Positions 16,534 through 26,492 of a stretch of 64,000 bases of DNA are shown here, one piece after another. Source of the stretch: Planctomycetota bacterium (GTDB lineage Bacteria > Planctomycetota > PUPC01 > JACPCR01). The notes beneath the pieces are model-generated. The model was not told the origin of the DNA and did not search any database. It saw only the letters and a list, made by a program, of their open reading frames with translations. Position 1 is the stretch's first letter. Each line of letters opens with the position of its first letter. The translations under genes and the position numbers were made by a program. The stretch spans positions 124,001-188,000 of the forward strand of contig JAQBXN010000001.1 of the NCBI GenBank assembly GCA_027625095.1. Reading direction: 5' to 3'.

Positions 16534-18843
16534 CTATTTGTTCGGTAGAGACGAAACCCCACCGAAGAGTCCCAAATCCCCGCCTGCGGCCTTCATCTCT
16601 GCGGACTTCTTGGCGGCGAGACGGTCGGCACACCAGTGAGCGGCTTCGATAAAGAGCTGCGATTCTTCAATGATGCGTTTGGCATGATCCGCTGTTATCT
16701 GGGCCGGCGGCTCCTCGTATCGGTTGAAGAGGTAGCCGGCAAACTTCCCGCCAGCGTACTTATCGTTGAAGAGCTTGGTATCAAATATCCGCTCGCGAAA
16801 TTCTTTGATGATAACGTCCCGGTCGTTCGGCACGTCGAGCCATTGGGTCTTCACCAGCGTACGGGCTGCGGCCATCATGGATCTGTAGGCCATTTCATCG
16901 GCATTTAAGAAATCCCCTTCCTCCAGGCTGACCTGGCCCTCGAAGTTCATCCGTTCGGCAGAGGACAGTTCGAAAGAAGTGAGTGTGACGACTTCACCGG
17001 CACATTCGCCCACCCCCATGTCTCCCATGGTGAACTCGCGGGGATCGCCCCAATCGGAGTAGAAGGAACTGTCCTCTTCGTAAGATGGCACTTCCATGAA
17101 TGGTTCGATCATGGCACGGCATTCTTTCTTGCCGATGCGCTTGATGAAATTCTGGAAAGATTCGTTTCCTTTACGATCTTCAACGAAGCGCTTTGTGATG
17201 TGGTTAACAACATCCGGCACTCGCTTGGACGGCACTGCCCCGATGGCCAGACCGTAAGATGCGGCATTCTCTTGCCACTGGCCTCCCAGAATTACCTGAA
17301 AGTGAGGCACTTTGCGGCCGTTCACCGTGCGGCTGTTTCCGTAGAACCCGATATCGGCAACGTGATGCTGTCCGCAGGAATTGAAGCATCCGCTCATCTT
17401 GATCTTGAGATTTTGGACGGCCGAATCCAGGTTGTAGAAGTTTTCTGACAACCCTTTGCGCAGCTCGCGGGCAAGGCCGCGGGATGAGGCGATACCAAGC
17501 TTGCAGGTATCCGTGCCCGGGCAGGCGGTCATGTCGATGATGGTTCCGGCGCCGGCTTCAGCAAGACCAATCTTCTTCAACTCTGTGTAAAGCGCCGGAA
17601 GGTCGGCTTCGCTTACCCAACGGAAGACAACGTTTTGCTCAACGGTCAGGCGGATATTGTCGCCGTTGAATTTACGGGCGAGACCAGCGAGTTGTCGGGC
17701 CTGCCTGGAGGTAAAGTCACCAAGCGGGGCGGATACGATGGCGGTGGCGTAGCCTTCCTGGCGCTGATGATAAACGTTGGTCGCTGCCCACCTTTCGTAG
17801 CCTTCAGGTTTGGCTGCTCCATTAAGCTTCTGACCTTCCTTAAGGGCTGTCTCGCGGTAATTCGGCACTTCAGAAATGAAGCTCGTCCAACGCTCGTCTT
17901 CCGGCATCGTCTTCTTTTCTTCCATCACCAGCCGTTTGAATTCCTCCAGACCAAGTTTGGCGACCAGGAATTTGATACGCGCTTTACCTCGGTTGTTCTT
18001 TTCGCCCAGTCGGGCAAACACACGTGCTATAGCCTGAGTAATGGGCAGCAGTTCTTCCTCCGGCACGAACTCCTCGAACAGTTTCGCCTGGTGAGGCACC
18101 GCGCCTAGACCTCCCCCCACGAAGAGCTTGAAGCCGCGTTTCTCTACGCCGCCGACTTCTTTCACCTGCGCAATTGCACCCATGTCATGCATCGTGGTGA
18201 GGCCGCAGGCTTCGGCCTCGCAGCCGGAAAAGGCGATCTTGAATTTACGGCCGAAATCCTGCGCATCCGGGTGACCGAGCATGAATTCCATGCATGCCTG
18301 GGCGTAAGGCGTGACATCAAACGGTTCGGTATTGCACACACCGGCGAACGGGCAGGCAGTAACGTTTCTTACCGAGTTTCCGCATGCCTCGCGTGTAGTG
18401 ATCCCGACCGCGGCCAGGCGGCGCATGAGGTCCGGGGTGTCTTCTATATGTACGAAGTGAAGCTGAATGTCCTGCCGGGTAGTGATGTGCAGGATGTAGT
18501 CCGAATACTCTTCGGCCAAATCGGCCAGCGTATCGAGTTGGTCCGGGTTCAGCCCGCCAAACGGGATCTTGATACGCATCATACCGGGCGCATCCCAGAT
18601 CGTATCCGGCCCCTTGAAGGTAGCTCCGCATGGAAATTCAAGTGATTGTGGGCCAGTACCGTCGTGCCGCTGACCATTGTCGTAGCGCTGGCCATAAACG
18701 CCCCGCCGGAGGCGCGTTTCGGCAAAGATTTTCTCGTCAATCAGTCCCTGTTTCCGACGAACGATTTCGGCTTCAAAGATGTCAATCTCGCGGGCCAGCC
18801 CAGCCGGCATAACATCAGCCAGTTTTTCTTTCCAACTGCTCAT
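16534..18843 (-). CDS. Siroheme nitrite/sulfite reductase with C-terminal extension
   Basis: A 769-residue assimilatory-type reductase of sulfite to sulfide or nitrite to ammonium, six electrons, with siroheme and [4Fe-4S]. The catalytic quartet is C441-x5-C447 (TACPGTDTCKLG) and C486-x3-C490 (MSGCFNSCGQHH). The N-terminal half, degenerate in many relatives, also carries C164-x5-C170 (TACPFAGVC) and C208-x3-C212 (FSGCEAEACG) with nearly the same spacing. Residues from about 600 form an extra helical extension of some 160 residues (YRSMMAAARTLVKTQWLDVP and so on) not needed for the canonical enzyme. A protein of unknown function follows on the same strand. Sulfite versus nitrite cannot be decided by eye. 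Confidence 0.9.
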   Translation of the reverse strand: MSSWKEKLADVMPAGLAREIDIFEAEIVRRKQGLIDEKIFAETRLRRGVYGQRYDNGQRHDGTGPQSLEFPCGATFKGPDTIWDAPGMMRIKIPFGGLNPDQLDTLADLAEEYSDYILHITTRQDIQLHFVHIEDTPDLMRRLAAVGITTREACGNSVRNVTACPFAGVCNTEPFDVTPYAQACMEFMLGHPDAQDFGRKFKIAFSGCEAEACGLTTMHDMGAIAQVKEVGGVEKRGFKLFVGGGLGAVPHQAKLFEEFVPEEELLPITQAIARVFARLGEKNNRGKARIKFLVAKLGLEEFKRLVMEEKKTMPEDERWTSFISEVPNYRETALKEGQKLNGAAKPEGYERWAATNVYHQRQEGYATAIVSAPLGDFTSRQARQLAGLARKFNGDNIRLTVEQNVVFRWVSEADLPALYTELKKIGLAEAGAGTIIDMTACPGTDTCKLGIASSRGLARELRKGLSENFYNLDSAVQNLKIKMSGCFNSCGQHHVADIGFYGNSRTVNGRKVPHFQVILGGQWQENAASYGLAIGAVPSKRVPDVVNHITKRFVEDRKGNESFQNFIKRIGKKECRAMIEPFMEVPSYEEDSSFYSDWGDPREFTMGDMGVGECAGEVVTLTSFELSSAERMNFEGQVSLEEGDFLNADEMAYRSMMAAARTLVKTQWLDVPNDRDVIIKEFRERIFDTKLFNDKYAGGKFAGYLFNRYEEPPAQITADHAKRIIEESQLFIEAAHWCADRLAAKKSAEMKAAGGDLGLFGGVSSLPNK

Positions 18844-19229
18844 CGATAATTTCCTGTGATTTCAGTGAACACTTCTGCGCTTGAGTGTGCGAATTCTTTA
18901 GCAGGGATTCGCGGATTCTGCAACTCCTGCCATGTGCGGACGCTCATTCAAATGGATGGTTTGTTCTCTTGATGTTGCCCACATACCCGCCTTCACATTC
19001 GACCACCGTAAGTGTTCATGAGCTCAGATTTTTACTCTATAATGCGGCCTTCGGCCGCTGATGTTAATCCGCTTTACCTCGAAGAGGTTGGTTTCCAAAG
19101 CCCATAGTATGGCGTGAACCTTTGGCTTCTTATAACGACTGCACCGCAGGAGCCCCGGATGGTATAGTTATCAATCTGCCCCCAAACCGTATCGCTCTGT
19201 TGGAGCTGTTTTCACCGCGTAAATCCCCA
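18844..19229. other. Divergent intergenic region, reductase / SbcD
   Basis: 386 nt with no gene seen. It must contain the promoters of the siroheme reductase (leftward) and the nuclease pair (rightward). The region includes a TATAAT box and a GCGGCC-TTC-GGCCGC hairpin at 19038-19058. Confidence 0.45.
19012..19058 (+). promoter_or_regulatory. Possible promoter with adjacent hairpin for the nuclease operon
   Basis: A consensus -10 TATAAT sits at 19038-19043; the best -35 in the allowed window is a weak TTCATG. It is immediately followed by the perfect hairpin GCGGCC-TTC-GGCCGC (19044-19058). The start codon lies about 190 nt downstream, a long leader, so the assignment is tentative. Confidence 0.25.
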
Positions 19230-20504
19230 ATGCCTTTACTCCGATTTATCCATGCGGCCGACCTTCATCTCGACAGCCCCTTCATCGGCCTGGAACAACT
19301 TGGTGAAGGATTTGAACACGTGGCGTCGACGCTCAGGGAGGCCACGTTCAGAGCGTTCGATACGGTTATCAGGCTCTGCATCGAAAAGCAGGTGGACTTC
19401 CTCCTCGTGGCCGGTGATGTCTATGACGGAGCCGATCGTAGCCTGAAAGCGCAGCTCAGTTTCCGCGAAGGCCTGGTGCGTCTCAGCAAAGCTGGTATTC
19501 ACACATTTGTCATCCACGGGAATCACGACCCGCTCAACGGCCGCATTTCCGACCTGAAGATGCCTGACCTGGTGACCGTATTTGGGTCGAAGCTAAGCTC
19601 GGAGTCGTATAAGAAAGACGGTGAGTCTGTGGCCCGCGTTCACGGCATCAGCTATCCGAAACGGGATATCAGCCCAGCATTCGGAAAAGGGTTCAAACGA
19701 GAAGGCCCGGAACCTTTCCAGATTGGGCTGTTCCACTGCAATGCCGGCGGACAGGAAGGGTACGATCCCTACGCCCCTCGCACCGTCGAAGAGCTCACCG
19801 AGAGTGGCCTTGACTACTGGGCGCTCGGCCATATCCACGAAAACAAAATTCTCAAAGAAAGGAATCCCTTCATCGGTTACCCGGGAAACACTCAGGGCCG
19901 GCACATCAACGAATCCGGCAGGCGTGGCTGCTTCATCGTTACGGTTTCCGAGGATGGAAAAACCAGTGACCGGGAGTTGGTTGCTACCGATGCGGTTCGT
20001 TGGTTGAGAGGGGCGTTAGATATTTCATCGATGGAAACCGTCGACGACCTGACCATCGCCCTCGAATCGAAAGTGGACGAACTCCAGGAACTGGCTGAGG
20101 GCAGGAACAGCATCGCACGCGTCACGCTCTCTGGGAGAGGTCCGATGCATTCCACTCTTTCCAATTCTTCGGATGCCCAGGAAATCCTCTCACGCCTGCG
20201 GGATTCCGGAGCTTCCGAATCTCCATTTGTCTGGATCGAAAAACTCGATATCCAGACCCGCCCCGCGGTAGACATCGAAAAGCGCCGCGAGTCTCCGGAC
20301 TTTCTGGGAGACCTGCTCAACCTGATCCAGGAGTTCCGTACGTCGCCGCAGTGCCTCGATCAGTTGAAGGAACCGCTCAATGAGCTTTTCAGCCACACGC
20401 GAGCCGGGAAGCTGCTGGATTCGCCGGACGAAGGCACACTCCTCAAACTCCTCGAAGAGGCGGAGACCCGTTGCGTGGACCTGTTGGCGGAGGGCGACAA
20501 ATAA
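19230..20504 (+). CDS. Metallophosphoesterase, SbcD/YhaO-type DNA nuclease subunit
   Basis: A 424-residue calcineurin-like phosphoesterase. Metal motifs: FIHAADLHLDSPF at the N-terminus, VAGDVYDGAD, IHGNHDPLNG and the late ALGHIHEN. The C-terminal third is a capping/ATPase-docking region. The ATG at 19230 precedes MPLLRFIHAADLHLD, the family start; an in-frame extension from 19122 is not family-like. Its stop overlaps the ATG of the SMC-like ATPase gene (TAATG). Together they correspond to the YhaO-YhaN pair of Firmicutes, relatives of Mre11-Rad50, acting on DNA ends. Confidence 0.88.
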   Translation: MPLLRFIHAADLHLDSPFIGLEQLGEGFEHVASTLREATFRAFDTVIRLCIEKQVDFLLVAGDVYDGADRSLKAQLSFREGLVRLSKAGIHTFVIHGNHDPLNGRISDLKMPDLVTVFGSKLSSESYKKDGESVARVHGISYPKRDISPAFGKGFKREGPEPFQIGLFHCNAGGQEGYDPYAPRTVEELTESGLDYWALGHIHENKILKERNPFIGYPGNTQGRHINESGRRGCFIVTVSEDGKTSDRELVATDAVRWLRGALDISSMETVDDLTIALESKVDELQELAEGRNSIARVTLSGRGPMHSTLSNSSDAQEILSRLRDSGASESPFVWIEKLDIQTRPAVDIEKRRESPDFLGDLLNLIQEFRTSPQCLDQLKEPLNELFSHTRAGKLLDSPDEGTLLKLLEEAETRCVDLLAEGDK

Positions 20505-23500
20505 TGCGCATCCAGGAAATTCACATCGACGGCTATGGCATCTATCACGAATTCGAATTCAAAGACATTCCGGACGGCTTCTCCGTCATCCTTGGCGAAA
20601 ACGAAGCTGGCAAGAGCACTCTGCTCTCTTTCCTCCGAAGCATTCTCTTTGGATTTCAGGATAAGCGCTCCAAAGAAAACCTCTACGAGCCACTCCGCGG
20701 CGGACAGAAAGGGGGGAGGCTGGTAGTCGTTCCCAAGAGTGGCGAGCGGTACCTCATTGAACGCCGGGGCGGGACCCGTGGCGGAGAGGTCAAGGTCATG
20801 ATGCCTGACGGAACCGAAGCAGGCGAAAGCGCGCTTCGCCACTTGATCGGCTCTGCGGGAAGGGAGGTCTTCCAGAGTGTCTTCGCATTCAGCCTCACAG
20901 AGCTTCAGGAAATCTCGTCCCTCGAAAGGGACGAAGTTAAAGAAGCGATCTACAGCGCCGGCATGGGAACGGGGGCCCGTCGAATTACCGATGCTCAGAG
21001 TCAGCTCGTCAAGAAACGAGACGACATTTTTAAACCGGCCGCAAAGAATGCCGACATCCCGAAACTGCTTGGGCAAATCGAACAACTCAAACGTGATATC
21101 CAGGAATGCGAGGGAGAGCCTGAACGTTATGCCCAGCTTCTCGAAGAACTGTCTCTGAGGGACTCCGAAATAAGGGCACTTGAAATCGAACTGAAGCAGA
21201 ACAAGCGTCGCTTGGACCATGTCCGCGAACTCCAGAAGGGCTGGGAAGACTGGATAAGCATGCAGCAGGCATCCTCCGACTTGGAGGATTTGGATGTGGT
21301 CGAGGAGTTCCCGCCCGACGGCGTCCCTCGATTGGTGCTCATGCTCGAAGGCCGGCGAAGCCTGCAGGATCAATTCGATACCGTATCCCAAAAGCTGGAA
21401 GGCCAGGAGACACGCCGCAACAGCATCGCCATCGATGAAAAACTTATTGAACAGGCCGAGCCCATTCGAGATGTCGAACGCAGCCGCGAGACCTTCGTGA
21501 GCGAACTACAGTCACTTCCCGCTCTTGAATCAGACTTGGAGCGCATCGGCAAACTCTTTGAGACCAGTGCCAGGGAATTAGGCCCTGGATGGGATGAAGG
21601 GCGAGTAAGTTCATTTGATAACAGCATTGCCGTGAGGGAACGGGTTCGTAGTTTTCAGGAACGCTTACGAGTAGGGGAGGACTCGATAAAGACGACCAGA
21701 GCAAAGTGCGACGCGGCTCAGGATACCTTGCAAGAACTGAGAGAGCAGGAAAAGAACGAACTTCAGGCCCTCGATGCTCTTCCCCGTCCGGCCAATACTT
21801 TTGATGAAGACAGCATCCGCAAGCTCCAGCTTCGCTTCGAACAATACAGCCAGGCTGATCGCGATTTTCCGGTTAGAAAATCCGACCTGGACGCCAAGGA
21901 GCACCAACTCAGAGCTTCCCTGCAGGAAATAGGCCCAGACTGGGATGAGGACAAGCTTCAAAGTTTTAATGCTTCCCTCGCCGCCAGGGAGGAAATCCGA
22001 ACCCACCTGAAAACGCTCACGGACACTTCTCGAAAAGTCGAGGAGCTGGAGAAGCTGGAATTCTCAGAACAGGCGGCGCTGAAAAAAAACACCTCCGAAC
22101 TTCAAGAGGCCGAACTGCAACTTCAGGATTCGGGAAGGGATCGGCTCACCGAAGCCTCGCTCGACCAGAAACGACATTCTCTCCGGAGTATGCGGTCTCG
22201 TTTCGCAGAGAGGGAAAAACTGTCCGAAAAAATTGCTCAGCTTCAGGAGCGTAAAGTCGATCTCGAACAGCCCTCAGGTGGTGCAGGTGGCGGCAAAGAG
22301 CTTCTTGTAATTCCGGCCCTTGGAATTATTGCCTGCCTGCTTATCGGCTTGACCAAGGATGACTGGGTTACCGGCGGCCTGGTGATGGCAGGAACCTTTG
22401 CGCTCTTTGTTGTTCTGAAGTCTCGCTCATCTTCTCCGGATAGGGCTGGCGCCCATGCTCGCTTCGCACAAATCGAGGAGAAACTCGCGGAATCGCTCCG
22501 CTTCATGAGTGATCAGAAAGAGGAAATGGCGAAGTTCGCAGCGGAACTCGGCCTGGTTGGGGAAATCGACGCCACATCGATCGAACATGCGGAGAAAAAA
22601 TTGGCCGAGCTCGGAGATCGTCTCGGGCAGATCAAACTTGAACGGGCAAGGCATGAGGAGATGGCAAGAGCCGTTATTGAAGCACGGAGCGAAGTGGATC
22701 GGACTTCAGCCGGCCTTGAAGCAGCCAGGAAAGAGGAGGAGCAGGCTCGGAATGGCTGGACTTCCTGGCTCAAGAATTTCGGCCTGAGCCAGTCCTTGAG
22801 CCCGGAAAAAGCCCTCGACATATTTTCCGGTCTGGCCGCCACAAGAGAAAAACTCCACGGGATCAACGACCTGCGCGTTCGCATCGAGACCATCGGAAAG
22901 ACCATACGCTCCTACCGGGAAGACCTTCAACAGTGTTCCGAGGCGTTAGGCGGCGGCGAAGTGACTGACGACAATATTCCGGAGATTTTCAGACACCTCG
23001 TCTCGATGTCTGAAAAACAAAGCGAAATGGCGGAGAATTGGCAGGCCGCGCAGGGAAAAATTAAGGAAACTCAAAAGCTGTTGGCAAAGAGACTGACTGA
23101 TGCCGGGCAGGCCGGTGAAAAGCTAAAGACAGCCGAACAAAAACAGGCGGAACTGACCGGCGAATGGAAGGAAGAGTTAGGCCGACTGGGACTGCCCGAG
23201 ACTTTGGCAATCGAAGGCTCTCACGAATTTTTCGAGCGGCTCGAATCCTGCAGATCACTTCTGGTTTCTCTAGGAGAGAAGAGGGCTCGACTGGTTCAGG
23301 CGAAGGCTTTCATTCTGAAATTCCAGACGAGGGTCAGCGCCATCGCAGAAGCCGTCGGCCGTCAAGTTCCGACTCTCGAAAATGTCTCTGTTTTTTCCAG
23401 CACTTTGTCGGAAGACCTGATCGGCGCGTTGGAGGACAGTAGAGGCTTGCAGGCTCTCATGGAAACGGTGGGAGAACTCCAGGCCGACTCCCGGAGGCTG

Positions 23501-24391
23501 ACGAAGGAGCTTGATGCCAGAGAACAAGAAATTAGCGACCTGCTCAAAGAGGCAGGAACCACAGATGAAGAAGAATTTCGCAGGAAAGGCGAGACATTCG
23601 CGATACGAGCCCGGCTGAAACTGGCAATCAAACAGCACGACTCCCGTCTCGAGAAACAGACTGGAACCGGGGATGCCCATGCCTCGTTCAAGAAGGAGCT
23701 TTCTCAAGCCACGCCAGAAGCTCTGAAAGAGGAGTCCCGCACTGTTGAAGAGATAGTCAACTCGGCTGAAGATGACCTCGGGGAATTGAATCGAGTCGTC
23801 GGAAGGCTTCAGGCGGAATTGAAGGGACTCGAATCTTCTGTGGAAGCATCCCAACTCCGAATGCAGCGGGAGGCATTGAAAGCGGAGTTGAATTCGAAAG
23901 CTCATGAGTGGAGCGTTCTCCAACTGGCCTCTTGGCTGATTGTCAAAGCTCGCGAAAAACACGAAAGGGAACGCCGGCCAGCCGTGCTTAAAGTTGCAGA
24001 AAGATTCTTCAAGAAATATACCGGTGGCCGCTACATCGAATTGAATGCCCCGATTGGCGAAAGCCGGGTGCGGGTAATAAGGAACGACCAGAAAGTCCTC
24101 AACGTAAATGATCTGAGCCGTGGAACTGCCGAGCAGCTTTATCTCGCTCTCCGATTCGGATTCATTCAGGAATATGCGAACAAGTCTGAGCCGCTCCCCC
24201 TCATCTTCGATGACATTCTGGTCAACTTCGACCAGACGCGCTCCAAGGCCGCCGTCGAAGCTATTCTCGAACTCGCCCAGTCCCACCAGATTCTCCTCTT
24301 CACCTGCCATCCCGAGACAATTGACCGGGTTCATGCAGTGAATGATTCGGTTCCCGTATGGAAGCTGGCGGATGGAAGAATTGAACGTTAA
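20504..24391 (+). CDS. SMC-like ATPase, YhaN/SbcC type
   Basis: A 1295-residue Rad50-like ATPase partner of the upstream nuclease. Walker A is GENEAGKSTLLSF near residue 33; the C-terminal half-domain has the signature SRGTAEQLYLALRFGF and Walker B LPLIFDDILVNFDQ, then LLFTCHPE. Between them lie long coiled coils, interrupted near residues 601-650 by two hydrophobic helices (LLVIPALGIIACLLIGL and GLVMAGTFALFVVL), a hallmark of YhaN rather than SbcC, which carries a zinc hook there. No CxxC hook is seen. The start overlaps the nuclease stop by one base. Membrane attachment of the DNA-end complex follows from the hairpin. Confidence 0.88.
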   Translation: MRIQEIHIDGYGIYHEFEFKDIPDGFSVILGENEAGKSTLLSFLRSILFGFQDKRSKENLYEPLRGGQKGGRLVVVPKSGERYLIERRGGTRGGEVKVMMPDGTEAGESALRHLIGSAGREVFQSVFAFSLTELQEISSLERDEVKEAIYSAGMGTGARRITDAQSQLVKKRDDIFKPAAKNADIPKLLGQIEQLKRDIQECEGEPERYAQLLEELSLRDSEIRALEIELKQNKRRLDHVRELQKGWEDWISMQQASSDLEDLDVVEEFPPDGVPRLVLMLEGRRSLQDQFDTVSQKLEGQETRRNSIAIDEKLIEQAEPIRDVERSRETFVSELQSLPALESDLERIGKLFETSARELGPGWDEGRVSSFDNSIAVRERVRSFQERLRVGEDSIKTTRAKCDAAQDTLQELREQEKNELQALDALPRPANTFDEDSIRKLQLRFEQYSQADRDFPVRKSDLDAKEHQLRASLQEIGPDWDEDKLQSFNASLAAREEIRTHLKTLTDTSRKVEELEKLEFSEQAALKKNTSELQEAELQLQDSGRDRLTEASLDQKRHSLRSMRSRFAEREKLSEKIAQLQERKVDLEQPSGGAGGGKELLVIPALGIIACLLIGLTKDDWVTGGLVMAGTFALFVVLKSRSSSPDRAGAHARFAQIEEKLAESLRFMSDQKEEMAKFAAELGLVGEIDATSIEHAEKKLAELGDRLGQIKLERARHEEMARAVIEARSEVDRTSAGLEAARKEEEQARNGWTSWLKNFGLSQSLSPEKALDIFSGLAATREKLHGINDLRVRIETIGKTIRSYREDLQQCSEALGGGEVTDDNIPEIFRHLVSMSEKQSEMAENWQAAQGKIKETQKLLAKRLTDAGQAGEKLKTAEQKQAELTGEWKEELGRLGLPETLAIEGSHEFFERLESCRSLLVSLGEKRARLVQAKAFILKFQTRVSAIAEAVGRQVPTLENVSVFSSTLSEDLIGALEDSRGLQALMETVGELQADSRRLTKELDAREQEISDLLKEAGTTDEEEFRRKGETFAIRARLKLAIKQHDSRLEKQTGTGDAHASFKKELSQATPEALKEESRTVEEIVNSAEDDLGELNRVVGRLQAELKGLESSVEASQLRMQREALKAELNSKAHEWSVLQLASWLIVKAREKHERERRPAVLKVAERFFKKYTGGRYIELNAPIGESRVRVIRNDQKVLNVNDLSRGTAEQLYLALRFGFIQEYANKSEPLPLIFDDILVNFDQTRSKAAVEAILELAQSHQILLFTCHPETIDRVHAVNDSVPVWKLADGRIER

Positions 24392-24456
24392 CCGGATCCT
24401 TTCTTCATCTTTTGGGTCCTACCGCTGCCTGGTACCCGCAACCAAATGGCGATCCT

Positions 24457-24640
24457 CAACTCTCACTTTTAATCTTGCTCCCAATCTTTTCTTTCTGCTT
24501 CAACCCGGATTGAGATTAAGAGCTGGAAAAGTGGGTGCACCCGCGCAAGAGTTAGAAAGAATTCTGAAATCTTTGCTTTTCATCTTGTCTTTCTTTGCCA
24601 AAACGAGATGAGATTAGAAGCAAGATTAAGAGTAAGAAAA
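24457..24640. repeat. Imperfect inverted repeat element in intergenic DNA
   Basis: The left arm at 24457-24490 (CACTTTTAATCTTGCTCCC core) is repeated as reverse complement at 24605-24640 (AGCAAGATTAAGAGTAAGA core) with roughly three quarters of bases matching. The middle holds another GATTGAGATTAAGAGC copy. A looser copy of the same pattern sits at 5514-5690. The whole 24392-24734 gap has no gene. Confidence 0.5.
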
Positions 24641-24734
24641 CGTACACGCGCGACGCGCAGAAGTGCACATCAAATTACGCCACGCTAAGCCATTCTGGTC
24701 TCCTTTTATTCAAATCACTCCATTCTTAAAGCAC

Positions 24735-25307
24735 ATGTCAACCATTGAAGAAGTCATCAACCGAGTCGACCGTGAATGCCGCGAGCAGCGTATTCCCATG
24801 CTGGGGCAGGAACGCTCTGAATTAATTGCCAGACTGATTGCGGAACACCGTCCCGCGCTTGTCGTAGAGGTCGGCACAGCGATTGGCTATTCGGGCCTAT
24901 GGATTGCCCAGGCTCTGGACAAGATCGGTGGCGGCCAACTCATCACCATGGACATCGATCCCGATCGTTCAGCCGAGGCGGGGCGCAATCTCGATGAGGC
25001 CGGCCTTTCGCATCGCGTCCAACGGCAGATCGGGGATGCAAGGGAGCTATGCAAATCGGTCAACGGTCCGGTGGATTTCCTGATCCTGGACGGCGGCTTT
25101 GACAATTACTTCTCATGCTTCCTGGCGATCAAGGACTCGCTCGCTTCCAATGCCGTTATCGTTGCTGACAACGTGTATATCGGTGAAGTGGAGATGAAGG
25201 ATTACCTGGATTTCGTCCGCGCCCATTACCGATGCGAAACAAAGTGGTTCGATCTCGACCTGGAGTGGAGCCCCAAAGACGCGGTAGAGATATCGTGGTT
25301 GGAATGA
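24735..25307 (+). CDS. Class I SAM-dependent O-methyltransferase
   Basis: A 190-residue methyltransferase of the catechol/caffeoyl-CoA O-methyltransferase type. SAM-binding motif I is VVEVGTAIGYSGLWIA, the acidic end of strand 2 is ITMDIDPD, and the metal-site region is DFLILDGGF followed by VIVADNVY. The ATG at 24735 (MSTIEEVINRVD) was preferred over one at 24663 because the extra 24 residues do not fit the family. It stands alone between repeat elements, so its substrate is open. Confidence 0.82.
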   Translation: MSTIEEVINRVDRECREQRIPMLGQERSELIARLIAEHRPALVVEVGTAIGYSGLWIAQALDKIGGGQLITMDIDPDRSAEAGRNLDEAGLSHRVQRQIGDARELCKSVNGPVDFLILDGGFDNYFSCFLAIKDSLASNAVIVADNVYIGEVEMKDYLDFVRAHYRCETKWFDLDLEWSPKDAVEISWLE

Positions 25308-25315
25308 AGAAGAGA

Positions 25316-25622
25316 TGGAAGAATGGAAGAATGGAGTGATGGAGTGTTGGAAGAATGGAAGAGTGGACGAGCGGAAGAGCGGAAGAGCGGAAGAGCGGAA
25401 GAGCGGAAGAGCGGAAGAGCGGAAGAGCGGAAGAGCGGAAGAATGGATGAATGGGATGATGCGGCTTGTCGCAGCACTCCACACTCACGAGCACTCCAGA
25501 ACTCCAGAACTCCAACACTCCAGAACTCCAACACTCCAACACTCCAACACTCCAACACTCCAACACTCCAACACTCCATTTCTTCCCTTCTTCCCTTCTT
25601 CCCTCTTCCCCTCTTCCCCTCC
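25316..25622. repeat. Octamer tandem repeats (AGCGGAAG)n and (CAACACTC)n
   Basis: About 307 nt of low-complexity DNA. A purine-rich half contains roughly eight copies of AGCGGAAG (25374-25440) after a GAATGGAGTGATGGAGTG lead-in; a pyrimidine half contains copies of CAACACTC and ACTCCAGA (25495-25576) followed by CTTC runs. GAGTGTTGGA in the left half is the reverse complement of TCCAACACTC in the right half, so the block can fold back on itself. Because the unit is 8 nt, all frames stay open over long distances and give spurious proteins; none is counted as a gene. Confidence 0.9.
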
Positions 25623-26369
<747 letters not shown>

Positions 26370-26405
26370 GGTGATTGGAGTAGTGGATTTCTAGAGTGGT
26401 GGGCG

Positions 26406-26423
26406 GCAGGCAGGCCTGCCTGC
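26406..26423. repeat. 18-bp perfect palindrome
   Basis: GCAGGCAGGCCTGCCTGC is self-complementary with no loop. It sits just after a GATTGGAGTAGTGGAT stretch that matches the lead-in of the octamer repeat at 25323, within the leader of the phytanoyl dioxygenase gene on the minus strand. Could be a protein-binding site or part of the dispersed repeat family. Confidence 0.5.
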
Positions 26424-26492
26424 AATGGGAGGATTACCACGAGCAGGTTTTATCCTCTGAATCTCTCTTCTCTAACCTCCTCTCGGGCAAAC

